A stretch of 64,000 nucleotides of DNA, taken from contig CAXXKC010000003.1 of the NCBI GenBank assembly GCA_963674835.2, forward strand, positions 1,984,001 through 2,048,000, written 5' to 3'. Position 1 is the stretch's first letter; each line of letters begins with the position of its first letter. The translations under genes and the position numbers were made by a program. The stretch is from G963674835 sp963674835. Lineage in GTDB: Bacteria; Planctomycetota; Planctomycetia; Pirellulales; Thermoguttaceae. Shown here in pieces: positions 1-7,938 of the stretch. The notes beneath the pieces are model-generated. The model saw only the letters and a program-made list of their open reading frames with translations, did not search any database and was not told the origin of the DNA.

Positions 1-465
1 GCCGGGGCTGCGATCGGTGCCGGCGTGGGTGCCCTGACCGGTGCGGCCGTTGGCTCGGAAATGGACGAGATGGAGGCCCGAAACCGTGCGGCGATTGCGG
101 CGCAGCTCGGTCGGCAAGTCGCTGCGGGGGCGGTATCGATCGACGATGTTATCGCCATGAGTCATTCCGGGGTGAATGACGACCTGATCGTCAACCACAT
201 CCAAGCCCACGGAATGGCCAAGCCGCTGCAGACCGGGGATCTGATCAACCTGCAGAACCAGGGCATTAGCACGCGGGTTATTGCTGCGATGCAGCAGACG
301 CCAACGCCGGTCCAGCAAGCGAACACGGTTGTTGTCCAGCAGCCGGCGCCTACGCCCGTCATTGTGGAAGAGTATCACTACGGGCATCCCTATTGGGGGC
401 CGCCCCGGTACTACTACCACCGTCCGCCACCGCCCGTGGTTGGTTTGGGCGTGACGTTGCGGTAG
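1..465 (+). CDS. Glycine-zipper protein, 5' truncated by window edge
   Basis: The reading frame is open from base 1, so the true start lies outside the window. The visible N-terminal part (GAAIGAGVGALTGAAVG) is a glycine-zipper repeat, the small-residue pattern of outer-membrane lipoproteins and other proteins that pack helices in membranes. It is followed by a helical region that alternates hydrophobic residues (VSIDDVIAMSHSGVNDDLIV, GISTRVIAAMQQ) and a C-terminal tail rich in Tyr, His and Pro. This Gly-zipper plus Tyr/Pro tail layout is common in planctomycete exported proteins of unknown function. A surface or periplasmic location is inferred, and no enzymatic motif is seen. The 309 bases after the stop hold only a terminator-like hairpin. 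Confidence 0.75.
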   Translation, partial: AGAAIGAGVGALTGAAVGSEMDEMEARNRAAIAAQLGRQVAAGAVSIDDVIAMSHSGVNDDLIVNHIQAHGMAKPLQTGDLINLQNQGISTRVIAAMQQTPTPVQQANTVVVQQPAPTPVIVEEYHYGHPYWGPPRYYYHRPPPPVVGLGVTLR

Positions 466-521
466 GTGATCGCGGCTTCGGCGTTTTTGAGACTGCGCTC
501 AGGCCGGGGTGCAGATTCGCT

Positions 522-554
522 GGTGGGACTCGCTTCGCTCGGCCCACCCTTTTT
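522..554 (+). terminator. Terminator-like hairpin after glycine-zipper gene
   Basis: GGTGGG at 522-527 can pair with CCCACC at 543-548, with further weak pairing inside the loop, and a run of five T follows. It sits about 57 bases after the stop of the first gene, so it probably ends that transcript. The rest of 466-774 shows no gene. Confidence 0.5.
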
Positions 555-774
555 GGCCCACGCCACTTGGCCCACCGCCCTACGTCTTGGCGGTTGCCCG
601 ACGGCGTCAGAAATCGGTTGCCGCACCGTAGGGCCGCGCGCCGCTTGCCTCTGGGGTGGGCGACCGTTACAACGGAGGCGGCGGTGCTGATGGTTTGGGC
701 CAAAGATGCGCCGCCGGGCGCCGGTTGCGTTGGGCCGGTGTCGCCGGGTTCGGTCTTATCGAGGAACGCTCGCC

Positions 775-1548
775 ATGCCGCAGGACACCGCGGAACAGCT
801 CACCGGCCAGATTGCCGTGGTGACGGGATCGTCGAGCGGGATCGGGCGGGCGATTGCGTTGGAGTTGGCGCTAGCCGGGGCCGATGTGCTCGTGCACGCG
901 AGGCGAAATCGCCAGGGCGCCGAGCAGACGGCCGCCGAAGTCTGCCGCCTCGGTCGGCAAGCGCATGTGCACTTGGCCGATCTGGCTGATCCGGTGGAGC
1001 AGGACCGGTTGGCCCGCGCGGCGTGGGAGTGGCAGTCGGGCGTCGACATTTGGATCAACAACGCCGGGGCCGACATGCTAACGAGCGACGCGAGCCAGTG
1101 GTCGTTCGACGACCGGCTCGAGGCTTTGTGGAATGTGGACGTCGTGGGCACGATCCGCCTGTCGCGACAGATCGGCGCTCAGATGAAGCAAGGCCGTGGC
1201 GGCGTGATTATCAATATGGGTTGGGACGGCGCCGAGCGCGGGATGGGGGGCGACGGCGGAGAGCTGTTCGCCGCGGCCAAAGGGGCCGTGATCAGCTTCA
1301 CACGGAGCTTGGCGCGTTCGTTGGCCCCAAACGTTCGCGTGAACTGTCTGGCGCCGGGATGGATTCAGACGGCGTGGGGGCGGCAGGCGTCGCTTCAGTG
1401 GCAGGAGCGCGTGAAGCGCGAATCGCTGTTGGGGCGATGGGGAACGCCGGAGGAAGTGGCGCGTGTGGCGCGGTTCCTCGTTTCGGACGACGCGGCTTTT
1501 GTCACCGGCCAGGTGGTGCACGTCAACGGTGGATTCAATCACGGATAA
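775..1548 (+). CDS. SDR-family protein with degenerate active site
   Basis: A 257-residue short-chain dehydrogenase/reductase fold protein. The cofactor-binding motif TGSSSGIG lies near residue 20 and the NNAG motif near residue 95, as in classical SDRs. The catalytic residues are abnormal. The YxxxK motif reads FAAAK, so the general-acid Tyr is Phe, and the segment where the catalytic Ser should sit reads INMGWDG. The Lys is kept. The ATG at 775 is preceded by GAGGAA. Only 6 bases separate its stop from the GTG of pabB, so it is probably cotranscribed with pabB-pabA. A folate/pterin role, as for the SDRs FolM and PTR1, is therefore conceivable, but it lacks their TGxxxRxG motif. A non-catalytic binding role or an unusual mechanism is equally possible. 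Confidence 0.85.
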   Translation: MPQDTAEQLTGQIAVVTGSSSGIGRAIALELALAGADVLVHARRNRQGAEQTAAEVCRLGRQAHVHLADLADPVEQDRLARAAWEWQSGVDIWINNAGADMLTSDASQWSFDDRLEALWNVDVVGTIRLSRQIGAQMKQGRGGVIINMGWDGAERGMGGDGGELFAAAKGAVISFTRSLARSLAPNVRVNCLAPGWIQTAWGRQASLQWQERVKRESLLGRWGTPEEVARVARFLVSDDAAFVTGQVVHVNGGFNHG

Positions 1549-1554
1549 GTTGCT

Positions 1555-2979
1555 GTGCCTCTGAGCGACTCCGACGCGCCGACCGTCGTGGAGGAAATCT
1601 GGCCGGCGCCGGAGCCTTGTGATGCTCTAGAGCGTTGCTGCGGGCTGCCCCACTGTCTGTTGCTGGACAGTGCCATGCGCCATGCCAGCCTCGGGCGATA
1701 CTCGTTCTTGGCCGTCGATCCGTTCGATTACGTGGAAGTGGGCGTCGACGGGCCCGACGCGTTGGAACTGCTGGCGCGGCGCATGGGCGAGTTGCCGGCT
1801 GTGCCGATACGGGAGTTGCCGCCGTTTCAGGGCGGGGCCGCGGGGTTGTGGGGTTACGATTTGGGCCGGCAGTGGGAGCGACTTCCGACGGCCGCCATCG
1901 ATGAGTTTCGCATGCCGGCCATGGCCGTCGGCCTGTACGATTTGGTTCTGGCGTGGGACCACGTGGCCGATCGGGCGTGGATCGTTTCGCAGGGGTTTCC
2001 GGAGACGGATCCCGGCCGCCGGCAGCGCCGCGCAGAGGAGCGTTTGGCGGAGATGAAGCGTTGGTTGGCGGAGCCTTCGGGTGCGGGTCTTCGCGGGCGG
2101 TCGCCGCAGTTGGCGCCGGTGCCGGCCACCGACCTCGCTCCGCAGTGGGCCGTGCCGGGCGCGGGCGAGTTGACCAGCAATTTCTCCGAAGAAGGATATC
2201 TGGAGGCCATCCGTCGGGCGATCGCGTATATCTTTGCGGGCGACATCTTCCAGGTGAACTTGTCGCAGCGGCTGCTGTACCCGGCGCGGGATGATGCCGT
2301 GGCGCTGTACCTTCGACTGCGCACGCGCAACCCGGCTCCGTTTGCGGGATATTTTGACCTGGGCGATTTCCAGGTGGTCAGTGCGTCGCCTGAGCGGTTT
2401 CTGCAAGTGCGCGATCGGCGCGTGGAATCGCGGCCGATCAAGGGGACGCGGCTACGGACGGGCGATGCGGAGGCCGACCTGCTGGCCGGTAAGGAGCTGC
2501 GGGCGAGCGAGAAGGATCGGGCGGAGAACGTGATGATCGTCGACCTGATCCGCAACGACCTCTCGCGGGTGTGCCGGCCCGAGTCGGTCGTGGTCAGCCA
2601 GCTTTGCGGCCTGGAGCGCTACGAGTACGTGCAGCATTTGGTGTCGGCCGTTTGCGGGGAGTTGCGGGAAGACTGCACGGCGACGGACTTGATTCGGGCG
2701 GCTTTTCCCGGCGGCTCGATCTCCGGTGCCCCGAAGATTCGCGCGTTGGAGATCATCGCGGAACTGGAGCCGACGAGCCGGGGCGCGTACTGCGGCTCGC
2801 TCGGATATGTGGGCTTCGACGGCTCGATGGACCTGAGCCTTCTGATTCGGACGATCACGGCGGGGCGCGGCTGGTGGCAGGCTCCGGTGGGCGGAGGGAT
2901 TGTCGCCCAATCGGTCCCCGAGCGAGAATACCAGGAAACGTGGCACAAGGCCGAGGGCCTGATCCGGGCGCTTCGGTGA
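1555..2979 (+). CDS. pabB: Aminodeoxychorismate synthase component I
   Basis: A 474-residue member of the chorismate-utilising family (TrpE/PabB/MenF). It converts chorismate, with ammonia from PabA, to 4-amino-4-deoxychorismate for folate synthesis. The motif PIKGT, whose Lys is the PabB nucleophile (TrpE has PIAGT), favours PabB over anthranilate synthase. Other family motifs are EKDRAENVMIVDLIRNDLSR and GGSISGAPK near the C-terminus. The GTG at 1555 follows the SDR stop closely. The glutamine amidotransferase partner begins 11 bases downstream. No aminodeoxychorismate lyase (pabC) is seen in the window. Confidence 0.93.
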   Translation: MPLSDSDAPTVVEEIWPAPEPCDALERCCGLPHCLLLDSAMRHASLGRYSFLAVDPFDYVEVGVDGPDALELLARRMGELPAVPIRELPPFQGGAAGLWGYDLGRQWERLPTAAIDEFRMPAMAVGLYDLVLAWDHVADRAWIVSQGFPETDPGRRQRRAEERLAEMKRWLAEPSGAGLRGRSPQLAPVPATDLAPQWAVPGAGELTSNFSEEGYLEAIRRAIAYIFAGDIFQVNLSQRLLYPARDDAVALYLRLRTRNPAPFAGYFDLGDFQVVSASPERFLQVRDRRVESRPIKGTRLRTGDAEADLLAGKELRASEKDRAENVMIVDLIRNDLSRVCRPESVVVSQLCGLERYEYVQHLVSAVCGELREDCTATDLIRAAFPGGSISGAPKIRALEIIAELEPTSRGAYCGSLGYVGFDGSMDLSLLIRTITAGRGWWQAPVGGGIVAQSVPEREYQETWHKAEGLIRALR

Positions 2980-2990
2980 TTGCTGGAACG

Positions 2991-3653
2991 ATGATTCTAC
3001 TGATCGACAACTACGACAGCTTCGTGTTCAACCTTGCACGCTACCTTGAGCGGCTCGGCCAGAGTACGCGCGTGGTGCGCAATACGGCGATCGACGTGGC
3101 CGCCGTTCGGGAGCTTGGGCCGCAAGCGGTTGTTCTCTCGCCGGGCCCGTGTACGCCCAAGGAGGCGGGCTGCTCAGTCGACGTGGTTCGGGAGTTGGTG
3201 GGCGAGGTGCCGATTCTGGGCGTTTGCCTGGGGCATCAGGCGATCGCCGAAGCGCTGGGCGGGCGCGTGGTGCGGGCCGCGGAGCCGGTGCACGGGCGCA
3301 CGTCGAAGATCTTCCACAACGGGCGCGGTGTGTTCGCCGGATTGCCCAATCCGATCGTGGGCTGCCGCTATCACTCGCTGGCCGTCGAGGAATCGTCGCT
3401 GCCAGCGTGCCTGGAAGTAGCGGCTCGAACCGAGGATGGAACGCTGATGGCAATCGCCCATCGGCAGTATCCGGTCGTCGGGTTGCAGTTCCATCCGGAA
3501 TCGATCCTCACGGAGACGGGCTACGGGCTGCTGGCCGCTTTTCTGCGTTTGGCGGGACTTTCGGTGGGCGGGGTGCCGACGCTGGCCGACGAACTTTGCG
3601 ACCGGCCGGCGGAACCCCTACCGTTGGAGTTGCCGCCGCAGGGGCGTGCGTGA
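2991..3653 (+). CDS. pabA: Aminodeoxychorismate/anthranilate synthase component II
   Basis: A 220-residue class I glutamine amidotransferase that hydrolyses glutamine and delivers ammonia to the adjacent PabB. It begins with the family signature MILLIDNYDSFVFNL. The nucleophile Cys is in GVCLGHQAI, and the His and Glu of the triad are in LQFHPES. Length is normal for the family with a short C-terminal extension. In many bacteria one such subunit serves both PabB and TrpE, so dual use cannot be excluded. It follows pabB by 11 bases. Confidence 0.93.
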   Translation: MILLIDNYDSFVFNLARYLERLGQSTRVVRNTAIDVAAVRELGPQAVVLSPGPCTPKEAGCSVDVVRELVGEVPILGVCLGHQAIAEALGGRVVRAAEPVHGRTSKIFHNGRGVFAGLPNPIVGCRYHSLAVEESSLPACLEVAARTEDGTLMAIAHRQYPVVGLQFHPESILTETGYGLLAAFLRLAGLSVGGVPTLADELCDRPAEPLPLELPPQGRA

Positions 3654-3752
3654 TCGGCGGAGTTGATTTGATTGCACGGGCGACTCGGCCGGTGTATGCT
3701 ACGCGAGTTTCCTACCCCCCCATTCACACCTTCCCTCGAGGAGTTGCTCCCC

Positions 3753-5174
3753 ATGAAACGACATCGTGTCGCTCGCCTCGTCTTGTTACTGCTTGCCATC
3801 GCCTGGAGCACTGCCGCAGTGCGGGCGGACGTCCGCTTGCCCAAGGTGTTCGGCGACCACATGGTCGTGCAGCAGCAGTTGCCCGTGCAAGTTTGGGGCT
3901 GGGCCGATCCGGGCGAGAAAGTGACTGTGACGTTGGGCGACCGTTCGGCCACAGCCACGGCTTGCGAGAAGGGCAAATGGGCCCTGAAGCTCGATCCGCT
4001 GCCGGCTGGCGGCCCCTATGAAATGAAGGTCGCCGGAAAGAACGAGCTGGTATTGAAAGACGTTCTCATCGGCGAGGTATGGATCTGCTCGGGCCAGTCG
4101 AACATGGAGTGGCCGGTGCGGGCGAGCGTCAATGCCGACCAGGAAATCGCGGCGGCCAACTATCCCAACCTCCGGCTGTTCACGGTGGCCAAGAATGTGG
4201 CCGAGAAGCCTGTCGACGACGTGCAAGGCGCTTGGGCTGCATGCACTCCCGCGTCGATTCCGAACTTTTCGGCCGTCGGCTATTTCTTCGGCCGCAAGCT
4301 ACACAAGGATCTTGGCGTGGCGGTCGGATTGGTGAACTCGTCGTGGGGCGGCACGCTGTGCGAGGCGTGGACGAGCAAGGCGGGACTCGAGAGCGACGCC
4401 GACTTCCAGCCGATCCTGGCCCGGTCTGCGAAGTTCCAGCCGGGCAATCCCAACCAGGCATCGGTGCTGTACAACGGGATGATCCATCCGCTGATTCCGT
4501 ACGGGATTCGCGGAGCGATCTGGTATCAGGGCGAGTCGAACGTGGGCCGTGCAGAGCAGTATCGCAAGCTGTTTCCCGCGATGATCACCGATTGGCGCAA
4601 GCTGTGGGGCGAGGGTGATTTCCCCTTCCTCTTCGTGCAACTGGCGCCGTTCATCTACGGCAACAACAACCCGTGCCTGTTGGCCGAGTTGTGGGAAGCG
4701 CAGTTGAAAACCTTGGGCCTGCCGAACACGGGGATGGCCGTAGTGACCGACATCGCCAATCTGAAGGACATCCACCCGAAGAACAAGCAGGACGTCGGCG
4801 CGCGGCTGGCGCTGTGGGCGTTGGCCAAGACCCACGGCAAGGACCTGGTATACAGCGGCCCGCTCTACAAGGCGATGAAGGTGGAGGGCGACAAGATCCG
4901 TCTGACCTTCGACCATGTGGGTGGCGGGCTGGTGGCCAAGGATGGTCCTTTGAAGGACTTCACGATCGCCGGCGCCGACGGCAAGTTTGTGGCGGCCCAG
5001 GCGGTGATCGACGGCGATTCGGTCGTCGTATCGAGCCCGGAGGTGAAAGAGCCGACCGCCGTGCGTTTCGCCTGGCGTCACGACGCCGAGCCGAACTTCT
5101 TCAACAAGGCCGGGCTGCCTGCTTCGCCGTTCCGGACCGACGAGCTGCCGTTGGTGACCGCCGGCCAACGGTGA
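3753..5174 (+). CDS. Sialate O-acetylesterase-like secreted esterase
   Basis: A 473-residue exported protein of the SGNH/GDSL esterase superfamily related to sialate O-acetylesterases, which remove acetyl groups from sialic acids or other glycans. A signal peptide (MKRHRVARLVLLLLAIAWS) ends near ADVRLPKVF. The nucleophile Ser lies in GQSNMEWPV, and the conserved IWYQGESNV block and KDIHPKNK region with the His follow. GDHMVVQQ near the N-terminus is typical of the family's beta domain. The ATG at 3753 has CGAGGAG about 10 bases upstream. Substrate is inferred only from family; planctomycetes often carry many such carbohydrate esterases. Confidence 0.9.
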   Translation: MKRHRVARLVLLLLAIAWSTAAVRADVRLPKVFGDHMVVQQQLPVQVWGWADPGEKVTVTLGDRSATATACEKGKWALKLDPLPAGGPYEMKVAGKNELVLKDVLIGEVWICSGQSNMEWPVRASVNADQEIAAANYPNLRLFTVAKNVAEKPVDDVQGAWAACTPASIPNFSAVGYFFGRKLHKDLGVAVGLVNSSWGGTLCEAWTSKAGLESDADFQPILARSAKFQPGNPNQASVLYNGMIHPLIPYGIRGAIWYQGESNVGRAEQYRKLFPAMITDWRKLWGEGDFPFLFVQLAPFIYGNNNPCLLAELWEAQLKTLGLPNTGMAVVTDIANLKDIHPKNKQDVGARLALWALAKTHGKDLVYSGPLYKAMKVEGDKIRLTFDHVGGGLVAKDGPLKDFTIAGADGKFVAAQAVIDGDSVVVSSPEVKEPTAVRFAWRHDAEPNFFNKAGLPASPFRTDELPLVTAGQR

Positions 5175-5223
5175 TGATCGGCGTGAGCCTTGTGATCGGC
5201 TCGTAGTGAATGGCCGATACTTA

Positions 5224-5322
5224 TTGATGCCTGTATTGAAGACGGAACAAGGGATCCAACCCAATCCTGATCTTTCGGCCTCCCGATGGTCGGCCTCGTT
5301 CCAGTTCCAATGCAGGACCCAA
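5224..5322. mobile_element. TA-flanked foldback element, family A, copy 1
   Basis: A 99-bp non-coding element bounded by TTG...CAA and flanked on both sides by TA (5222-5223 and 5323-5324). Its ends form an imperfect inverted repeat (TTGATGCCTGTATTG against TTGGGTCCTGCATTG read from the other end). Copy 2 at 53628-53726 differs at two visible positions. The TA flanks and lack of coding capacity resemble a MITE moved by an IS630/mariner-type transposase, but no transposase is present here. Confidence 0.75.
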
Positions 5323-5339
5323 TAGGTCAAGAAAGAGTA

Positions 5340-5370
5340 GCGCCCCGTCAGACCGTATCTGGCGGGGCGC
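5340..5370 (+). terminator. Strong GC hairpin after sialate esterase
   Basis: GCGCCCCGTCAGA (5340-5352) pairs with TCTGGCGGGGCGC (5358-5370) with one mismatch. It lies downstream of the sialate esterase and foldback element A. There is no clear T-run, so it may act as a transcript-stabilising end rather than a classical intrinsic terminator. Confidence 0.55.
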
Positions 5371-5662
5371 TTGCCTGAGTAAAAGGTCATTCATCGCAAA
5401 GGTCTACACGACGCGAGGAGCAAACAGAGCGCTCCTCACAGCAAACCAGCCGGGGGATCTTGCATGATTTGCCCTCCCTTGATGGGACCTATCGTAGCAT
5501 TGTGAATCGTAGACAATGTGTCGCGGGCGGCGATGTTCCGACCACCTCCTTTCACACGCTACCGCCTCGATCGGGTCGACTGCGTTGGTCGCATCGACGG
5601 GATCGTTGCGACAACCGGCTCTCTGTTGGCTAGTGACTGAACCTCCTGCACGTGCCGTGCCA

Positions 5663-5710
5663 TTGCCGGTATCCTTGCCGGCAACGTTGCGAGCCGAGTT
5701 TCGCAACGTT
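5663..5710. repeat. Two adjacent inverted repeats in a gene-free stretch
   Basis: TTGCCGG (5663-5669) is inverted as CCGGCAA (5678-5684), and AACGTTGCGA (5683-5692) is perfectly inverted as TCGCAACGTT (5701-5710). The two hairpins overlap by two bases, so they would compete. They lie in the 5371-5889 gap between the sialate esterase and arsC, which otherwise shows no convincing gene. Confidence 0.5.
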
Positions 5711-5837
5711 TGGTTGCGCAAATGTTTGCGAACAGTAGGCGTTGCAATCGGCCGCGCGAGCCTGCCACAAAGTGTGCATCGTTTGCCCAACCGATGGGCA
5801 ATGATCGCCTTGTGGCCTTCATTAGGAGAGACACGCG

Positions 5838-5869
5838 AAACCGCATGCGGGTTCTCGGTCATGCGGTTT
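5838..5869. terminator. Bidirectional terminator downstream of arsC
   Basis: AAACCGCATG (5838-5847) is perfectly inverted as CATGCGGTTT (5860-5869). T-rich sequence follows on both strands. It sits 20 bases past the stop of the minus-strand arsC gene and probably ends the GNAT-transporter-ArsC transcript. Confidence 0.65.
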
Positions 5870-5889
5870 TCTGCGGCCGTGGCCGATGG

Positions 5890-6336
5890 CTATTCCTGCC
5901 GGATGAGCGATTCGGGCAGGGTTTCGACGAATGCGCGGATTGCGTCGCGCACGCGTCGGTATGGGGCGAGTCGCTGCTCCTTGGTCTGAGCACCGGCGGC
6001 TAACTGTGGCGGATCCTCGAACGGGACGTGGACCACCTTGGCGTTGCCGGGGAAGACGGGACAGTGCTCGTGGGCATGTCCGCAAACGGTCACCACGCAG
6101 TCGAACTGGAGGGACCGCAGTTGGTCGATGCGCTTTGAGCGTTGGGCGGAGATGTCGACGCCGGCTTCGGCCATGGCCTGGACGGCGAGTGGGTTGAGGC
6201 CGTGTGTCTCGATTCCGGCCGAATAGGGCTCGATGGAGTCGGCCTTCAGCCGCCGGGCCCAGCCTTCGGCCATCTGGCTGCGGCAGGAATTGCCCGTGCA
6301 AAGAAAGAGGATTCTCGTCTTCTCGGTTGAATCCAC
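5890..6336 (-). CDS. arsC: Arsenate reductase, low-molecular-weight phosphatase type
   Basis: A 148-residue protein of the LMW-PTPase-like arsenate reductase family (thioredoxin-linked type), which reduces arsenate to arsenite. The P-loop with the catalytic Cys is CTGNSCRS near the N-terminus. Further redox cysteines would be expected near residue 80-90, and a single CGHAHEHC segment there supplies two (spacing of six residues between them), consistent with the thioredoxin-coupled mechanism. The GTG at 6336 has GGAGG five bases upstream. Two genes upstream on the same strand encode a CDF-like transporter and a GNAT protein. No arsenite pump gene is visible nearby. Confidence 0.88.
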   Translation of the reverse strand: MDSTEKTRILFLCTGNSCRSQMAEGWARRLKADSIEPYSAGIETHGLNPLAVQAMAEAGVDISAQRSKRIDQLRSLQFDCVVTVCGHAHEHCPVFPGNAKVVHVPFEDPPQLAAGAQTKEQRLAPYRRVRDAIRAFVETLPESLIRQE

Positions 6337-6464
6337 GTATGCCTCCTGGATGACCTGGGTGGTGCTGCTGGCGCGCGGACTGTGGCGGCCTGTCGATGGG
6401 CATTGTAGCGGTGCAGGCTGTGCGGGAGAACCAGCGTGCGGAGGGAGACGCAGCGGCGGCGACG

Positions 6465-7115
6465 TCAATGCGGGCATGTTCCGCAGGCGCACTGCCGGCC
6501 GCGGAGAGCGTCGATTCCTTCCTTGGTGATGATGGGGACCATCGCGAGTGCGGCCACGGGGTCGGTCCACCACCAACCGAGTACGGCGTTCGCACCCAGT
6601 CCAACGAGGAGAATCACAGAGAGATAGCCGCAGATGTCGGACTGGCGCGAGTCGGCGTGCATCGCGCGGCTGTCCAGTGCGCTGGCTACCTGGCGTTTGG
6701 CCCTGGCCAGCAGCGGCATGAGGATGGCCGAGAGGAAGGCGAGGACAATGCCGACATAGCTTACGCTGGGAGCTTCGCGAGCAATGAGCGTTTCGCTGGC
6801 TTCGAAGGCGACGTAGGCCGCCAGGATCAGAAGACTGACGCCGACCAATCGGCGCGCCGTGTGCTCGCGTTGTTCGCCTTTCTCTCCGTGGGAGAGCCTC
6901 CAGAGCAACACGGAGCCGGAAAGCGATTCAATGAGCGAATCGAAGCCGAAGCCGAGCAGCGCGGTGCTGCCTGCCAAGACGCCGGCGCCAATCGCCACGG
7001 CGGCCTCGGCGAAGTTCCAGCCGAGAGTGGCGTATTCGAGAATGCGCCCCCTGCGGATGGACTCGCGGTTGGTTGCTTCGATCGGGGGAGCGAGTTTTTC
7101 AGAGCGGTCTGCCAT
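6465..7115 (-). CDS. Short cation-efflux (CDF-like) membrane protein
   Basis: A 216-residue polytopic membrane protein resembling the transmembrane part of cation diffusion facilitators. Likely metal-site residues appear in the second helix (GFGFDSLIES) and in the HADSRQSD segment before the fifth. It lacks the usual cytoplasmic C-terminal domain and instead ends in CACGTCPH, a possible metal-binding tail. Such short forms resemble TMEM163-type transporters. Its start lies 1 base from the stop of the upstream GNAT gene, so the two are coupled; arsC follows 128 bases downstream. Export of Zn or a similar ion is inferred, not shown. Confidence 0.82.
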   Translation of the reverse strand: MADRSEKLAPPIEATNRESIRRGRILEYATLGWNFAEAAVAIGAGVLAGSTALLGFGFDSLIESLSGSVLLWRLSHGEKGEQREHTARRLVGVSLLILAAYVAFEASETLIAREAPSVSYVGIVLAFLSAILMPLLARAKRQVASALDSRAMHADSRQSDICGYLSVILLVGLGANAVLGWWWTDPVAALAMVPIITKEGIDALRGRQCACGTCPH

Positions 7116-7116
7116 T

Positions 7117-7578
7117 CTAGAGCCAGAGTTCCATCAACACGTCGACGCGGGTGAATTCCATGGGCGGCCATGCGGCTCGCGGAATCTCTACGAAGCCGAA
7201 CTTTCGATACAGAGCGAGTGCGGCGTGAAGGCCGCTGTTGGTCTCGAGCGTCAGGCGTTTTTTGCCGGCGAGTTTGCCACGCTGGACGCAGGAGTCGAGC
7301 AGAACCTTGCCCAACCCGTGGCCCTGGTGCGCGGGCGAGACGGCCATCTTGGCGAGTTCGAAGGTGTCGTCGTCCTTGTTGACGAGGGCGCAGCAGCCAA
7401 CGGGTTCGCCGTCGTGTTCGAGGATGAGGATTGTACCGCCGGCGGCCAGGATCTGGCCCTTCGGGTCGTCGAACAGCCGGCGGTCCTTCTCTTCGAGAGA
7501 GAAGTACCGGGTGATCCACTCCTCGTTGAGTTGCCGAAAGGTGGCTTCGTCGCCGTCGGCAAAGTCGCGAACCCGCAT
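7117..7578 (-). CDS. GNAT-family N-acetyltransferase
   Basis: A 153-residue protein with the GNAT fold. MRVRDFADGDEATFRQLNEE is a typical start, and the acetyl-CoA-binding loop is QGHGLGKVLLD in motif A. The later LETNSGLHAALALYRKFGF is the usual motif B region. The acceptor substrate cannot be deduced. It is the first gene of a probable three-gene minus-strand unit with the CDF-like transporter and arsC. The 356 bases to the divergent tetR gene contain the operator described below and no other gene. Confidence 0.88.
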   Translation of the reverse strand: MRVRDFADGDEATFRQLNEEWITRYFSLEEKDRRLFDDPKGQILAAGGTILILEHDGEPVGCCALVNKDDDTFELAKMAVSPAHQGHGLGKVLLDSCVQRGKLAGKKRLTLETNSGLHAALALYRKFGFVEIPRAAWPPMEFTRVDVLMELWL

Positions 7579-7899
7579 CGCGTTCTCCAGGAAGACACGT
7601 TCGATTAGCCTGACTGACGATTATATGCGCCGCGACGTGAGGAACAGCGAGGACGGCAACGGGGTCGAGAGGTCGTGGCGTGCGGTGGCCTGTTTCGCGA
7701 GGGACCTCGATGTAGTGAAGGATTGTGACCGTGGCGGTCAGGTTCGCGGGAGGGCTCGACGGTAGGGCGACCGAACCGGCGAGGTGCGGTTCTGCTTGTG
7801 AGGGACGAGGGACAAAGGGGGTGTCGTGGGCAGGACAGCGGCTGTTTTCGCGGGTTGTGGCGGGTATTTGCCAGAAGCAATATACGGTATCTTTTGTCT

Positions 7900-7938
7900 T
7901 TGACACATGATACATTCCGTGATATATGTGTATCATGT
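7900..7938 (+). promoter_or_regulatory. Promoter overlapped by perfect 10-bp palindrome arms (TetR operator)
   Basis: TTGACA (7900-7905), a 17-base spacer and TATATG (7923-7928) form a near-consensus sigma-70 promoter. ACATGATACA (7905-7914) is perfectly inverted as TGTATCATGT (7929-7938), so the arms straddle the spacer, the -10 box and the predicted start site. The second arm includes the ATG at 7935. This is the expected arrangement for autorepression by the TetR-family gene that begins here. The predicted transcription start falls on the A of that ATG. Confidence 0.75.

Noticed and set aside
393..989. Long open frame over the start of the SDR gene
   Set aside because: It lies in another frame over the SDR gene and a terminator, is rich in Arg/Gly as expected for a GC-driven shadow, and has no ribosome site.
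5404..5862. 152-codon minus-strand frame in the gap after the sialate esterase
   Set aside because: The product is Arg/Ala-rich without domain or hydrophobic pattern, and it crosses the paired inverted repeats.
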